Shown here one piece after another: positions 23,999 through 33,087 of a stretch of DNA of 64,000 nt. The translations under genes were made by a program, and so were the position numbers. The notes under the pieces are model-generated. The model was not told where the DNA came from and ran no database searches. It saw only the letters and a program-made list of their open reading frames with translations. The DNA lies in the NCBI GenBank assembly GCA_036245525.1, contig BTPG01000004.1, positions 214,497,023-214,561,022 on the forward strand, in the 5' to 3' direction. The DNA is from Semisulcospira habei. Lineage: Eukaryota; Mollusca; Gastropoda; Semisulcospiridae. Numbering within the stretch: position 1 is the stretch's first letter; each line of letters opens with the position of its first letter.

Positions 23999-24718
23999 TG
24001 TTACGTAGAAGTCGTTGTCATAGTATGATGCAATCACACGTGACACACTTGCGTAGGGTTTTTGTAAAGAAACTTCACTCAGCTGTAACTCGTCAAAGCA
24101 GCACAAGGTTGTAGACCATACTGGAGTAACAGTTCCAGCAGTACTTTATTCTCACGATGCACTCTTGCACAATGCATCCACAAATGCATCCACACTTTGA
24201 TGCACTGTCTCATACAGGGCATCCACAATCTTGATACACTGTGTCGCTCATACAATGCACACACATACTTCCTAACACCCTCTTCATACTATTACAGATT
24301 TCCAGAACAATCCCGCAAATGACACAACTCAACGAATCAGAAGAGAAAACGTAACCAAAACTAATTAATATTCATTAAAAAGAACACTTTAGATCTATGT
24401 ACAATCTTCCACTAACATCTAGGCGCATTCTGTAATGTTGCGAAATGTAGCCAACATGTGTATTACAAAACTTTGACATTATTTAAAAGGCCACTAGAAC
24501 GATCGCGCCTCTTCCAGAACATTCCAGGTTAATCTAGGTCGGACTTTGCAACAAGTTAGCAAAATGTACAATATTCTATATACACAAGAAAACTCGATCG
24601 CAATTCTCCATGCAAAAGAAAACGAATCATACTAAAAGATACGTGACTCTGGTCTAAAACAACTCAACTTAACGTCGGACCCCGCACATAAAAAAACAAC
24701 ACAACCACAAACGTAACA
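23999..24718 (-). mobile_element. Solo LTR of a Gypsy-type element
   Basis: It starts TGTTACG and ends CGTAACA, so the termini are an inverted repeat with TG...CA. The 720-bp body is colinear with 62108-62971 and with the worn copy at 2196. No internal coding part is present, so it is a solo LTR formed by recombination. The flanking 5-bp duplication is not clear. Confidence 0.8.
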
Positions 24719-24909
24719 GTATTAAACATTATAGTACTTGACATTGCTTTAGCCAACCACAGCCGTCCCGCGTAATGAAGCCACGCACCGATTACATCCT
24801 TGTTCCAACGTTACCCATGAGTGTAGCGGATGGATGGAGGCAAACAGTATAGGAGACCGCGACAGTGTTCATGCACACTTCATCTGCTCTTTCTTCTTTG
24901 ATGACGTAG

Positions 24910-25136
24910 ATTTTGCGGGCCGGCCACGACCGTCAGAGTGTACTGCCCGGAGCGGCCTAATCTGGCACTGAGGACGGACAGCGAGGCTGTGTCAGCGATC
25001 GGGGAGATGCTCTCTGCCAGCCTCCCTGTGGATCCTAATCCGAAATTGTTCCCTCTCATGCTGACTGAGGATCAGTTTAGTCTTGTTCAGTTCGACCAAA
25101 GAAAGCTTGTCTTTCTGACGGGTCCACCGGGAACAG
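24910..25136 (+). CDS. Exon 5: N-terminal ATPase region up to Walker A
   Basis: This exon completes codon 408, encodes residues 409-483 and gives one base of codon 484. The preferred acceptor is GATGACGTAG|A after a CT-rich tract; an alternative in-frame acceptor at 24936 would drop nine codons. The product begins FCGPATTVRVYCPERPNLAL, runs through DQFSLVQFD (a Q-motif-like LTEDQ) and ends in VFLTGPPGTG, the first six residues of Walker A (G479-G484). The donor is GGAACAG|GTAAAT. The nucleotide-binding loop is thus split by intron 5. Confidence 0.85.
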
Positions 25137-25299
25137 GTAAATTATTCATGTTGGTGATGGTGATAAATAGATTTGGTGATGTTGGTGATGGTGGTGAACG
25201 TAGTGATGACGACGTTGCATACTACTGTTCATTTGATTTTGTTAACCATTACATCCTGAGGCTGATTAAAAAAATCTGATTATTGTCCTTTGAAAGTTA

Positions 25300-25452
25300 C
25301 ATTACAGACTAGGACAGAGATCAACTATTTTAGTTCAAGTGCCGTGCCAGAATAGCTTGGCGCCTCAGGCGCCAAGCTATTCTGGCACCACCCTTGAACT
25401 ATCATAGTCAAACTTGTTTCAAGCAATAGTGTATCAGGATGAAAAGGGTTAA
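25300..25452. mobile_element. TTAA hairpin MITE, copy 3 (left end worn)
   Basis: Nearly perfect palindrome: GCCAGAATAGCTTGGCGCC, loop TCA, then GGCGCCAAGCTATTCTGGC. The right end GAAAAGGGTTAA (TTAA 25449-25452) is clear; the left terminal repeat is not. Confidence 0.75.
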
Positions 25453-25490
25453 TAATGTCAACAGAAACTTAGAATTTCATAAGAATTTTT

Positions 25491-25512
25491 CTATCTCTCT
25501 CTCTCTCTCTCT
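25491..25512. repeat. (CT)n microsatellite
   Basis: A short CT tract lies at the 5'-truncated edge of LINE copy C. Confidence 0.9.
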
Positions 25513-25514
25513 GT

Positions 25515-26735
25515 GATCGTTGACGCATCGCTCCAGGGTATGAACAAATCCCAGATAACAGGTGTCGTTTACTTAGACTTTAAAAAGGCCTTTGACCTAA
25601 TCGATCACACTACTCTAATGACAAAGATTTAGAAATACTTAAATAGTACAGAAGTAGTTGCATTTTTTTAGATCATACCTAACTGATCGTAAACAGAAAG
25701 TTCTAGTGAATGGATCTTACTCTTCTCTAAAAGATATAAATATGGAGTTCCCCAAGGATCCGTGCTTGGTCCCTTATTATTTTGTCTATTCATCAATGAC
25801 CTACCTCTTCATTTAACTTGCAAAAACGTACAATGTGATCTGTTTGCTGATGACATTTCCATTCGTATGACTAACAAAGATATACAAATAATTTCTGCCA
25901 ACTTGCAGCATAGTCTTGACGAGGTGTCAGAATGGTGTCACAGGAATTCTATGATTGTTCATCCAGTTAAAACCAAATCTATGATAATCGCCACTCGTCA
26001 AAAACACCAGTTAGCAGCCCTGTTACTTAACCTTTTATTAAAGAGCAGTCAAATAGAACACGTTAATGAACACCGTCTACTAGGGATTACAATTAAGTGG
26101 AAGGCTCATACGGACACTTTATGCAGAACGGTAGCCAAATATCTTTTCATGTTGTCCAAACTGAAATATTACACCGACTCGGACACGCGCAAACTATTCT
26201 ATAATGCTCACATACGTTCTCATATTGATTAAGCGTCAACGGTGTGGGACGGCTGCAGTGAAGTCCACTTGAAGAGACTCAACTTGTTACACAGAAGGGC
26301 AGCAAGGTTAATCCTTCCTGACCCACGACTCACTACAGAAGAAAGTTTCGCCAAAATAGGATTTCTGCCACTGCAAGACCACTTCAGATACAATAAGGCT
26401 ATTTTTATGTTCAAAGTGTCAAAACAGAAAATACCAGAATATATCACAACTCTTTTCCCTAAGTCGGAATCTAGGCTTAGTAATATTAGGCAACTTTTCT
26501 TAGTCCCCAAAGCAAGAATTGATATATAAAAATCTAGTTTGTCTTTCTCGGGAACACAGACTTGGAACACTCTTCCTGATTACGTGAAATCCGCTTCCTC
26601 TCTAGCCCGTTTCAAAATCAGTCTCTTCAAGTACTTCTCGAAGCAGTCGTAATAATTACGTTGTGAAATATATACTGCCCTGTAAATCTGATTACGTTTG
26701 CTCCCAGTTACAAACTCTGTTTGTGCGTGTGTGAT

Positions 26736-26834
<99 letters not shown>

Positions 26835-26984
26835 AGGAGTGAGATCATCATGGGACTTTTTTTCCTAGACTAGCAATAGTTTTGTGTATATTGTCTCGTA
26901 GTTTTGACGCAACGGCAGGTTTGAAAAATGGTTATGTCTATGAAGATGTCAATGCCTCAACCGTTGATAAATAAAGATTCATTG

Positions 26985-26987
<3 letters not shown>
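25515..26987 (+). pseudogene. CR1-like LINE copy C, 5'-truncated and decayed
   Basis: It begins within RT ([16 protein letters not shown]), with an in-frame stop and frameshift at 25630-25740, then [18 protein letters not shown] sequence, LFADDISIRMT, IATRQKHQL and HRLLGI. A stop replaces a codon in SHID*ASTVWDG at 26230, and another occurs near 26527. The 3' UTR contains a (TG)n tract (26734-26831) and ends AACGGCAGGTTTGAAAAA ... AATAAAGATTCATTG like copy A. Confidence 0.88.
26734..26831. repeat. (TG)n microsatellite in LINE copy C 3' UTR
   Basis: Almost pure TG. LINE copy A carries TG tracts at the same place between RT and tail, suggesting the tract is part of the family. Confidence 0.95.
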
Positions 26988-27066
<79 letters not shown>

Positions 27067-27074
27067 CCCCCCCC
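26988..27074. repeat. (TC)n plus poly-C
   Basis: About 37 TC units followed by 11 C. It begins directly at the LINE copy C tail. Confidence 0.95.
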
Positions 27075-27359
27075 AAAGGAAGCAGCAGAATATGCAAGAA
27101 AATGGGGAAGTTACTCTCTTTTATGAAACAAAAAAAAAAAAAACAAACATTGTGAATCATACGCTTTTCCATAATGCGTGCAGACGTGAGGAAGAGTGGT
27201 GTTAATTACAATCAAAATATGACCAGTCATTAATTTAACTTTTTGTGTTGCGGGGAGGGATGTAAAAATGATAATAAACAAGATGGGATAAAGCAGCCCG
27301 CAAAGTCTCTTCTGTATGAGCTTGCATGTATTCAAGCACTTTTCGCACAATACGCCAGC

Positions 27360-27640
<281 letters not shown>

Positions 27641-27654
27641 CGAGAACTCGATAA

Positions 27655-27831
27655 TTCTTACTTTTTGAGATGGGGTTGGTCGGAGCACGTTCCATAGCAT
27701 GCAAATGACGAACATAGGCGGACACACATCAGACTCTGACAGTGAAGCATCACGACAACAATTACGCCATGCCTAGCTACGCTAACCGCGCTGTTGAACG
27801 TACATTTGGCGGGAAGCTGTGTGTGTGTGTT

Positions 27832-27912
<81 letters not shown>

Positions 27913-27927
27913 GTTTGTTTGTGTGTG

Positions 27928-28012
<85 letters not shown>
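27655..28012 (+). repeat. Dispersed repeat R2 with (TG)n
   Basis: Shared blocks: GGGGTTGGTCGGAGC at the start, then CTAGCTACGCTAACC, GTTGAACGTACATTTGGCG and a (TG)n tract to 28010. Related copies: 38366-38645 (-), 52020-52306, and 53985-54071 plus 56058-56246. Confidence 0.7.
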
Positions 28013-28013
<1 letters not shown>

Positions 28014-28763
28014 CACGAGTTTGAATTTAACTTTACAAGAAACCCTTAAGGTCATAGTACTTACATGCACTGTGTTTCAAACCCATGAAAATCCTTCAGC
28101 CGGAATGACATGAGGTGCGGGCACACGCGAGCGTCCCTGATGGCTTAGGATGGCTAAATTAGCTCGCTGGAGTATTTCATGAAATGGCGATGTAAATTAA
28201 CAAATTATATTGGAATAAATCATCTCAGTACAGTTTCAAGTTACTTGTATTGAATATTGTGAGCCTGCCGACAACACTATGAATGCATACAGTCATTTAG
28301 AACATGGTTAGTTAAAAACGCAGAGCCTGGCTATCCAATTATGGGTGCAAAAAGCATTACAATACTCTCCGATTACAATGCTACAGAAAATGTCATTTGA
28401 GCCCCTATCTGTTTTTTTAATTTAATTTTGTAATGTAAAAAAATATCTCAGTGCGATTTTGAAGATCAAATGTTATGCCATGGTGAGACTGCATTTAGTC
28501 TGACGGTGTATAATCCCTTTAAACATACACTTGGTTTTAAGGATGAAGACAAGAGAGCCTATTTTGTCAAAACACAAAAAAATATGAATGCATACTTTCG
28601 TACTTTAAACGATAACAACGAATGTTAGGAGAGCTTGGGCAGGGTAGGCATTGTGTCTAGTGAAGGGCTGGGACCAACTTTCGCGTCGCGAACCACCATT
28701 GTATGCACGAATGCTTCGCGAAGCATTTGCAAACTAGGTCCGTACTTTAGTATCAATTTCACG
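28013..28763. other. Unrecognised intron 5 sequence
   Basis: AT-rich with no gene or known repeat recognised. Confidence 0.4.
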
Positions 28764-29000
28764 ACTTTGGCATCAATTTCAGTCCACGTAATCAAATTTC
28801 AAACATAAACGATTTGAATTTCCCAAACTTCAGTAATTCGCTTGAGCTTGCCCTTAGCACCACGTGAATGTTCTGTGTTTACGTACAGTGTGTGAGTGAA
28901 TGCGCGTGATTCACGTGAGCGTGCTTGTTGGGTTCGGTTCGCGGCGGCGCTTTGAGCCGATTTTCAATTGGGAAAAAGCGCCTATTTAATGCGCTGATTT
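28764..29000 (+). mobile_element. SINE body without tRNA head
   Basis: Colinear with 13980-14215: AGCTTGCCCTTAGCACCACG, GATTCACGTGAGCGTGCTTG, then GGCGCTTTGAGCCGATTTTC and GCGCCTATTTAATGCGC. 5'-truncated. Confidence 0.8.
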
Positions 29001-29103
29001 ACTTTAAAGTTATTCGCTTGAGAACTCTTCGATATGTTCGGTGAACCTTTCTTATGACTGGCCAAAACCGAAACCGGGAATTAAGCTGAAACCGTGCGAT
29101 TTA

Positions 29104-29321
29104 TTAACACATTCTAACCCAGGACCGAAATCCTCAAATTTTGAAGTTGCCCTCTGAATAACTGTGTTACAACTCTACTGAGAGACACATTGAGCATGAT
29201 AGTTCAAGGGTGGTGCCAGAATAGCTTGACGCCTATGGGCGCCAAGCTATTCTGTCACCACCCTTGAACTATCATGCTTTATCCATGTCTTGCTGTGGTG
29301 TATCGGGGCTGAATGAGGTAA
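29104..29321. mobile_element. TTAA hairpin MITE, copy 4
   Basis: It starts TTAACACATTCTAACCCAGG. Arms: CATGATAGTTCAAGGGTGG and CCACCCTTGAACTATCATG, with the centre GGCGCCAAGCTATTCTG. Right end GGGGCTGAATGAGGTAA, the last TTAA being mutated to GTAA. It lies 100 bases before exon 6. Confidence 0.85.
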
Positions 29322-29420
29322 GGACTGTGCGCTTCTCTAAAGTAGGCCTAGCTGTATAACACGTGAAGCGTAATCACAGCCTTCTGGGAATTCAGTGCCG
29401 TATGATACTCTCTCCTGCAG

Positions 29421-29715
29421 GCAAGTCCATCGTGCTGCTCTTGAAGGGCGTGCGCTGGTTGAGAGAGGGGCACGACGTGCACGTGGTCAGCACGAGAGTC
29501 GCGAGTTTCGCCGCGTGCTGTCTTGTTGAGCATCAGTTGAATAAGATGATGAAGGCAGGTGGCGCGCGAGCACCAGGCAAGGTGTGCTTCCATGACTACG
29601 ATTTCTGGAACAGACCGATTGAGGACGGTGAACAGGCAATACAGGACCTGAAGAATGCTGCTAAAGGAAAACGTGATTTGTATGTGTTGTTAGATCAGTT
29701 TTCAACGAATCCGAA
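29421..29715 (+). CDS. Exon 6: Walker A Lys/Ser, motif Ia-like and Walker B-like
   Basis: This exon completes codon 484, encodes residues 485-581 and gives two bases of codon 582. The acceptor is CTCTCTCCTGCAG|GC and the donor CCGAA|GTAAGT. It supplies K485-S486 of Walker A, the following helix (IVLLLKGVRWLREGHDVHVV), a motif Ia-like STR (507-509), a conserved-looking FHDYDFWNR block, and a Walker B-like strand DLYVLLDQF (D575-Q576). SF1/SF2 helicases normally have DE there; Gln in place of the catalytic Glu would be expected to weaken ATP hydrolysis. That consequence is inference. Confidence 0.85.
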
Positions 29716-29741
29716 GTAAGTAGGCTACACCTTTAATTCAT

Positions 29742-29931
29742 TTAACCCTGACACAAGCTAGTCAGATATGGATTGACCATGATAGTTCCAGGGGGATGCC
29801 ATATTTGGAGCCTAAGGTATTCTGACACCACCCTTGAACTATCATGGTCGATCTGTCTCCTGGATTGTAATGCAGTCTTCAGAGGACAATCCAACAATTT
29901 CTAGAAGTCGGCTTAGGGTACAAAGGGTTAA
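29742..29931. mobile_element. TTAA hairpin MITE, copy 5
   Basis: TTAACCCTGACACAAGC at the left, GGGTACAAAGGGTTAA at the right. Outer arms GGATTGACCATGATAGTTC and its complement remain; the inner hairpin is worn. It begins 27 bases after exon 6. Confidence 0.82.
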
Positions 29932-30038
29932 CGCATTCGAGACATGACGCACTCGGATGCGCGACGTGAACCCGCATGTGTGGATGCGGCATGTCTTAGA
30001 TGAGATAGCGCAATGACGGAGCAGCCATGACAGTTTAA
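29928..30038. mobile_element. Second TTAA hairpin element type, copy 1
   Basis: It starts TTAACGCATTCGAGAC and ends with TTTAA next to copy 6. The similar start TTAACACATTCGAACG and the block CATGTCTTA recur at 32633-32716. It shares one TTAA with the preceding MITE. Confidence 0.55.
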
Positions 30039-30240
30039 CACATTGTGTCCCATGGCCTAAATCCTCATATTTTGGAGTTGGTCTCTGAAAAATGTATTAC
30101 AATTCGGGAAAAAGATTGACCATGATAGTTCGAGGGTGGTGCCAGAATAACTTGGCACCTATGGGCGTCAACTGTCCTGGCACCACCCATAAACTGTCAT
30201 GGTCGATTTATGTCTTGCTGTGATGGAACTAAACGAGTTC
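30035..30240. mobile_element. TTAA hairpin MITE, copy 6
   Basis: It starts TTAACACATTGTGTCCCATG, has arms GATTGACCATGATAGTTCG and CTGTCATGGTCGAT, and a worn centre. The right terminal TTAA is lost. A fragment of the same centre (GGAATAGCTTGGCGCCTCC) follows at 30250-30270. Confidence 0.75.
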
Positions 30241-30475
30241 AAGGTGTGCCAGGAATAGCTTGGCGCCTCCTTTTGACACCAAACCGTACACTTCCACTTG
30301 TAACATGGTGGTCTGTCCATCTGATCTGTGTGTAATTGTCAGCAAACGTCTACCTGTTTTGCCAATTTCAAGCCGCACCAATCATTCGCACAGATGGACA
30401 GGATGATAGAAGTTGAATCCTGCTGAAATCAGGTAATATACGCACGCTAGACAGCCTAGACTGGCGATGTATTCC

Positions 30476-30476
<1 letters not shown>

Positions 30477-30560
<84 letters not shown>
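30477..30560. repeat. (TG)n microsatellite before exon 7
   Basis: A TG tract of about 41 units ends only 11 bases before the exon 7 acceptor, where it takes the place of the polypyrimidine tract region. Confidence 0.95.
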
Positions 30561-30562
<2 letters not shown>

Positions 30563-30571
30563 AATTTGCAG

Positions 30572-30740
30572 ATTCAAAAAAACATACGAGAAACTGTTGG
30601 AATCACTTTACACAGCATATCCAGACCTCTATGTGTGGAGCGCATCAGTCCGCAACAAAAGCATGCCCCCCTTAATGGAACAAGTTTCTATAAATGTGCC
30701 TCTTCGTTGTCCACGCAATGTGCTTGCCGAAGTCGAAAAG
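30572..30740 (+). CDS. Exon 7: motif III and IV-like region
   Basis: This exon completes codon 582 and encodes residues 583-638. The acceptor TTTAATTTGCAG|A directly follows the TG tract, and the donor is GAAAAG|GTACCT. The product has a strand LYVWSASVR (601-609) in the place of helicase motif III and a block PLRCPRNV (625-632), resembling the NYRCP-type motif IV of UvrD-like SF1 helicases. Splice phase matches exon 6 (phase 2) and exon 8 (phase 0). The frame stays open beyond the donor to 31070, which is intron read-through. Confidence 0.83.
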
Positions 30741-31948
30741 GTACCTACTGCCGGATCAAGTAAAAGACGCTTCATGGCCCTGTGTAGATATGGAGCTTGT
30801 ACTTTGAGTCGTGTATTTGTCGTGGTTTGGCGATTTGGTGCCACTAGGGAAGTGTCAAGGGATTTAGCTGTTTTTCCTGGGTTGAATGAGTTCCCTAAGT
30901 TGTATGCGTGTTGCAGTAATGTACAAAACCAGAAAATTCGTGAAATTACTGTTTCACTCGGGGATTTCAAGAATGTCTCCAATATAAGATATTATAAATT
31001 CCCGAAATGTCGACGTCACTTGTACGTGATTTACTGTACTGCCTGCAGTGACTGTACTAAATGTGTGTAATGCTATGCGGTAAAAGCTCAAAATTCTGCT
31101 CTGTTCTGAAAACCACTCTCTGTGTGGCGTCACCGACTATTGTTTGCCTTTCTCTGCTCTTTTCACGCATGGAAATATCTTACTGTGTAGCTGTCGCTAG
31201 TTAGATTAATTACTTTATTTTGGGGGATTTCATAAAGCACCTGGTTTTATGAATATATTGGCACAGTAAATTTGTGTCACCAGGATATTCCTGAAAGTTG
31301 GAATGTCTCTGAATACGCTGAAATGCTGTGCATTCACACTTTTATAAAACTCCGAATGGTTTTAGGAATCATACGCAACCTGTTGCACCGAGATTTTTCA
31401 GAGAAAAGATTTCAGTCACTGTACGTCAGTGGTATTGCGTTTCAGTGACGGCAAGTGTAAATTTTAAGTACTGTACGTGGTTTCAAATTGCCAGATAAAA
31501 TGATGTTTTAAAGCGAAGATTGAAAGCAGTTCAATGAAAGTAGCATACGGCACTCGCAAATCTTTCTTTCGTCACTCGTTGTACAGCGTACAACTGAGAG
31601 CACATCGCGTGTCTGTTAGTAGCTTTCAATAGATTTTATTGTATATCAGTGCGTGTAACTCTTTCAGCTCCAAAACCCAACAGCAAGACATGGATCGACA
31701 CAGCCATGTGTGATACAGCCCTGCTGCGTGAACGGCCAAGTGTGCACAAACATGTTTTGTACAAAGTCTGGTCAACAAAAATGTACGGGCACACGCGATA
31801 TTGAAATTTGACCTAGTTTCAGCTCACGCACAATAACATCATTTCATAGTGACGACTGACACTCTGGCGTCATGTATTGCGCTATTAGGCCTACATCATC
31901 ATGTAATCTAGACCAACAAGGTGATTGCCAAGCGTGTACAATGCATAG
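30741..31948. other. Intron 7, mostly unrecognised
   Basis: A remnant near 31660-31710 (CTCTTTCAGCTCC, AGCAAGACATGGATCGAC) resembles a TTAA MITE edge. The rest shows nothing recognisable. Confidence 0.4.
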
Positions 31949-32246
31949 AAGAACCCAGCGGAGAAAGAAACACGATTAGTGAAAGCCAGTTACAACACAC
32001 TATATTAATATTTCGGGTAAATGCCCTTTTTCAAAACTATGATATACAAACAAACAAATATAGAGATCAGTCGCTACTTATCTTCATTAACGCAGAAGGA
32101 ATGTGGCAACTCAATGAAGATAAGTAGCGACTTATCTCTATATTTGTTTGTTTATTTTGAATAAAGGGTATTTACCCGAAATATTAATATATTGTGTTGT
32201 AACTGTCTTTTTCTAAGCGTGTTTTTTTTTTCTCCGTTGAGTTCTT
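31949..32246. mobile_element. Palindromic MITE, miniature form of the 40759-45918 element
   Basis: The left arm (GGAGAAAGAAACACG ... ATATTTCGGGTAAAT ... GCTACTTATCTTCATT) is followed by a 25-base loop and the reverse-complement right arm (AATGAAGATAAGTAGCGACT ... ATTTACCCGAAATATT ... CTCCGTTGAGTTC). Both arms, about 130 bp, match the outer terminal inverted repeats of the large element. Confidence 0.88.
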
Positions 32247-32445
32247 TTCTGCATCATCATGTAGGAGCTTTTGTCAGCCATCCAAAATGTTGACGTCACA
32301 TTACAAAGTAAATTACGCCATATTCTTTGGCAAGACACAAAAGTTTGGCCTGTAGGCGCTCAGACATTCACGCGCATTCGGTTTACAACAAATTGATGCT
32401 GTGTGCCTTTAGAACTATAACATTTATATGTATTTTTGTGACTAG

Positions 32446-32626
32446 GCCTTAAGCGCTGACATTGACAAGTATGACATCTCTGAAATCCATCATCTGCCGG
32501 TACTCGGGCACAAAGTGCAGTATGTGTCACACAGTGGTGAGGGACACGAAGCAGCGTGGCCGGTGGACTGTTTACAGTGCGGCAGGAAGATCGGCCAGAT
32601 TCTTAAAGAGGATCCGCTTCACATTG
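32446..32626 (+). CDS. Exon 8: helicase middle region with CxxC
   Basis: This exon encodes residues 639-698 and one base of codon 699. The acceptor is TTTTTGTGACTAG|GCC and the donor CACATTG|GTATGT. The product includes GHKVQYVSHSGEGHEAAWPV and then DCLQCGRKIG, so C680-x2-C683 with nearby His could bind a metal. It lies between the motif IV-like and motif V-like parts, where SF1 helicases often carry inserted domains. Phase 0 entry and phase 1 exit agree with exons 7 and 9. It is short but free of stops. Confidence 0.8.
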
Positions 32627-32632
32627 GTATGT

Positions 32633-32716
32633 TTAACACATTCGAACGTGCTCCCCTCGGATACGCGACGGAAAGCCGCGTATCCCGGGGGATGTGCCAT
32701 GTCTTAAATTAGTTAA
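32633..32716. mobile_element. Second TTAA hairpin element type, copy 2
   Basis: TTAACACATTCGAACGTGC, an inner hairpin CCTCGGATACGCG...CGCGTATCCCGGGGG and a right end ATTAGTTAA. It starts seven bases after exon 8. Confidence 0.65.
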
Positions 32717-32729
32717 CTGAGCCGTTTAA

Positions 32730-32920
32730 TTAACATTTTTCATCCTGATACTCCCATTGCTTGAAATAAATTGGACTATGATAGTTCACGGGTGGTGCCA
32801 AGCTATTCTGGCACCACCCTTAAACTAAAGCGGTTGATCTATTTTCTAATCTGTAATGTAGCCTTTATAGGACAATAAGCATATTTTATGAAATCAGCCC
32901 CAGGATGTAATGGGCTAACC
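32730..32920. mobile_element. TTAA hairpin MITE, copy 7
   Basis: The arms ATGATAGTTCACGGGTGGTG and CTGGCACCACCCTTAAACT surround a short centre. Right end CAGGATGTAATGGGCTAAC (TTAA worn). Confidence 0.75.
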
Positions 32921-33087
32921 TGACACGTCACAACAAGTAAGCTAAACTCATCACAAAAAAAGTCACGCAACGCTTGCGAGACGGATGTGACCTGGTTGAT
33001 TTGGCTGACCGAAGTTACCTCGTTTCGAAATTAGCACAAAACATTAGAGAGGTTACGTTGACGCCCGACGACTCCCAACAACGAACG

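Noticed and set aside
24937..24942. Acceptor CGTCAG|AG for exon 5
   Set aside because: In frame, but with a weak pyrimidine tract. The acceptor at 24909 has a better tract and adds nine protein-like residues. Kept as an alternative.
30741..31070. Exon 7 frame continuing to 31070
   Set aside because: A good donor lies at 30740 and the downstream exon matches in phase; the continuation is read-through with no family-like features.
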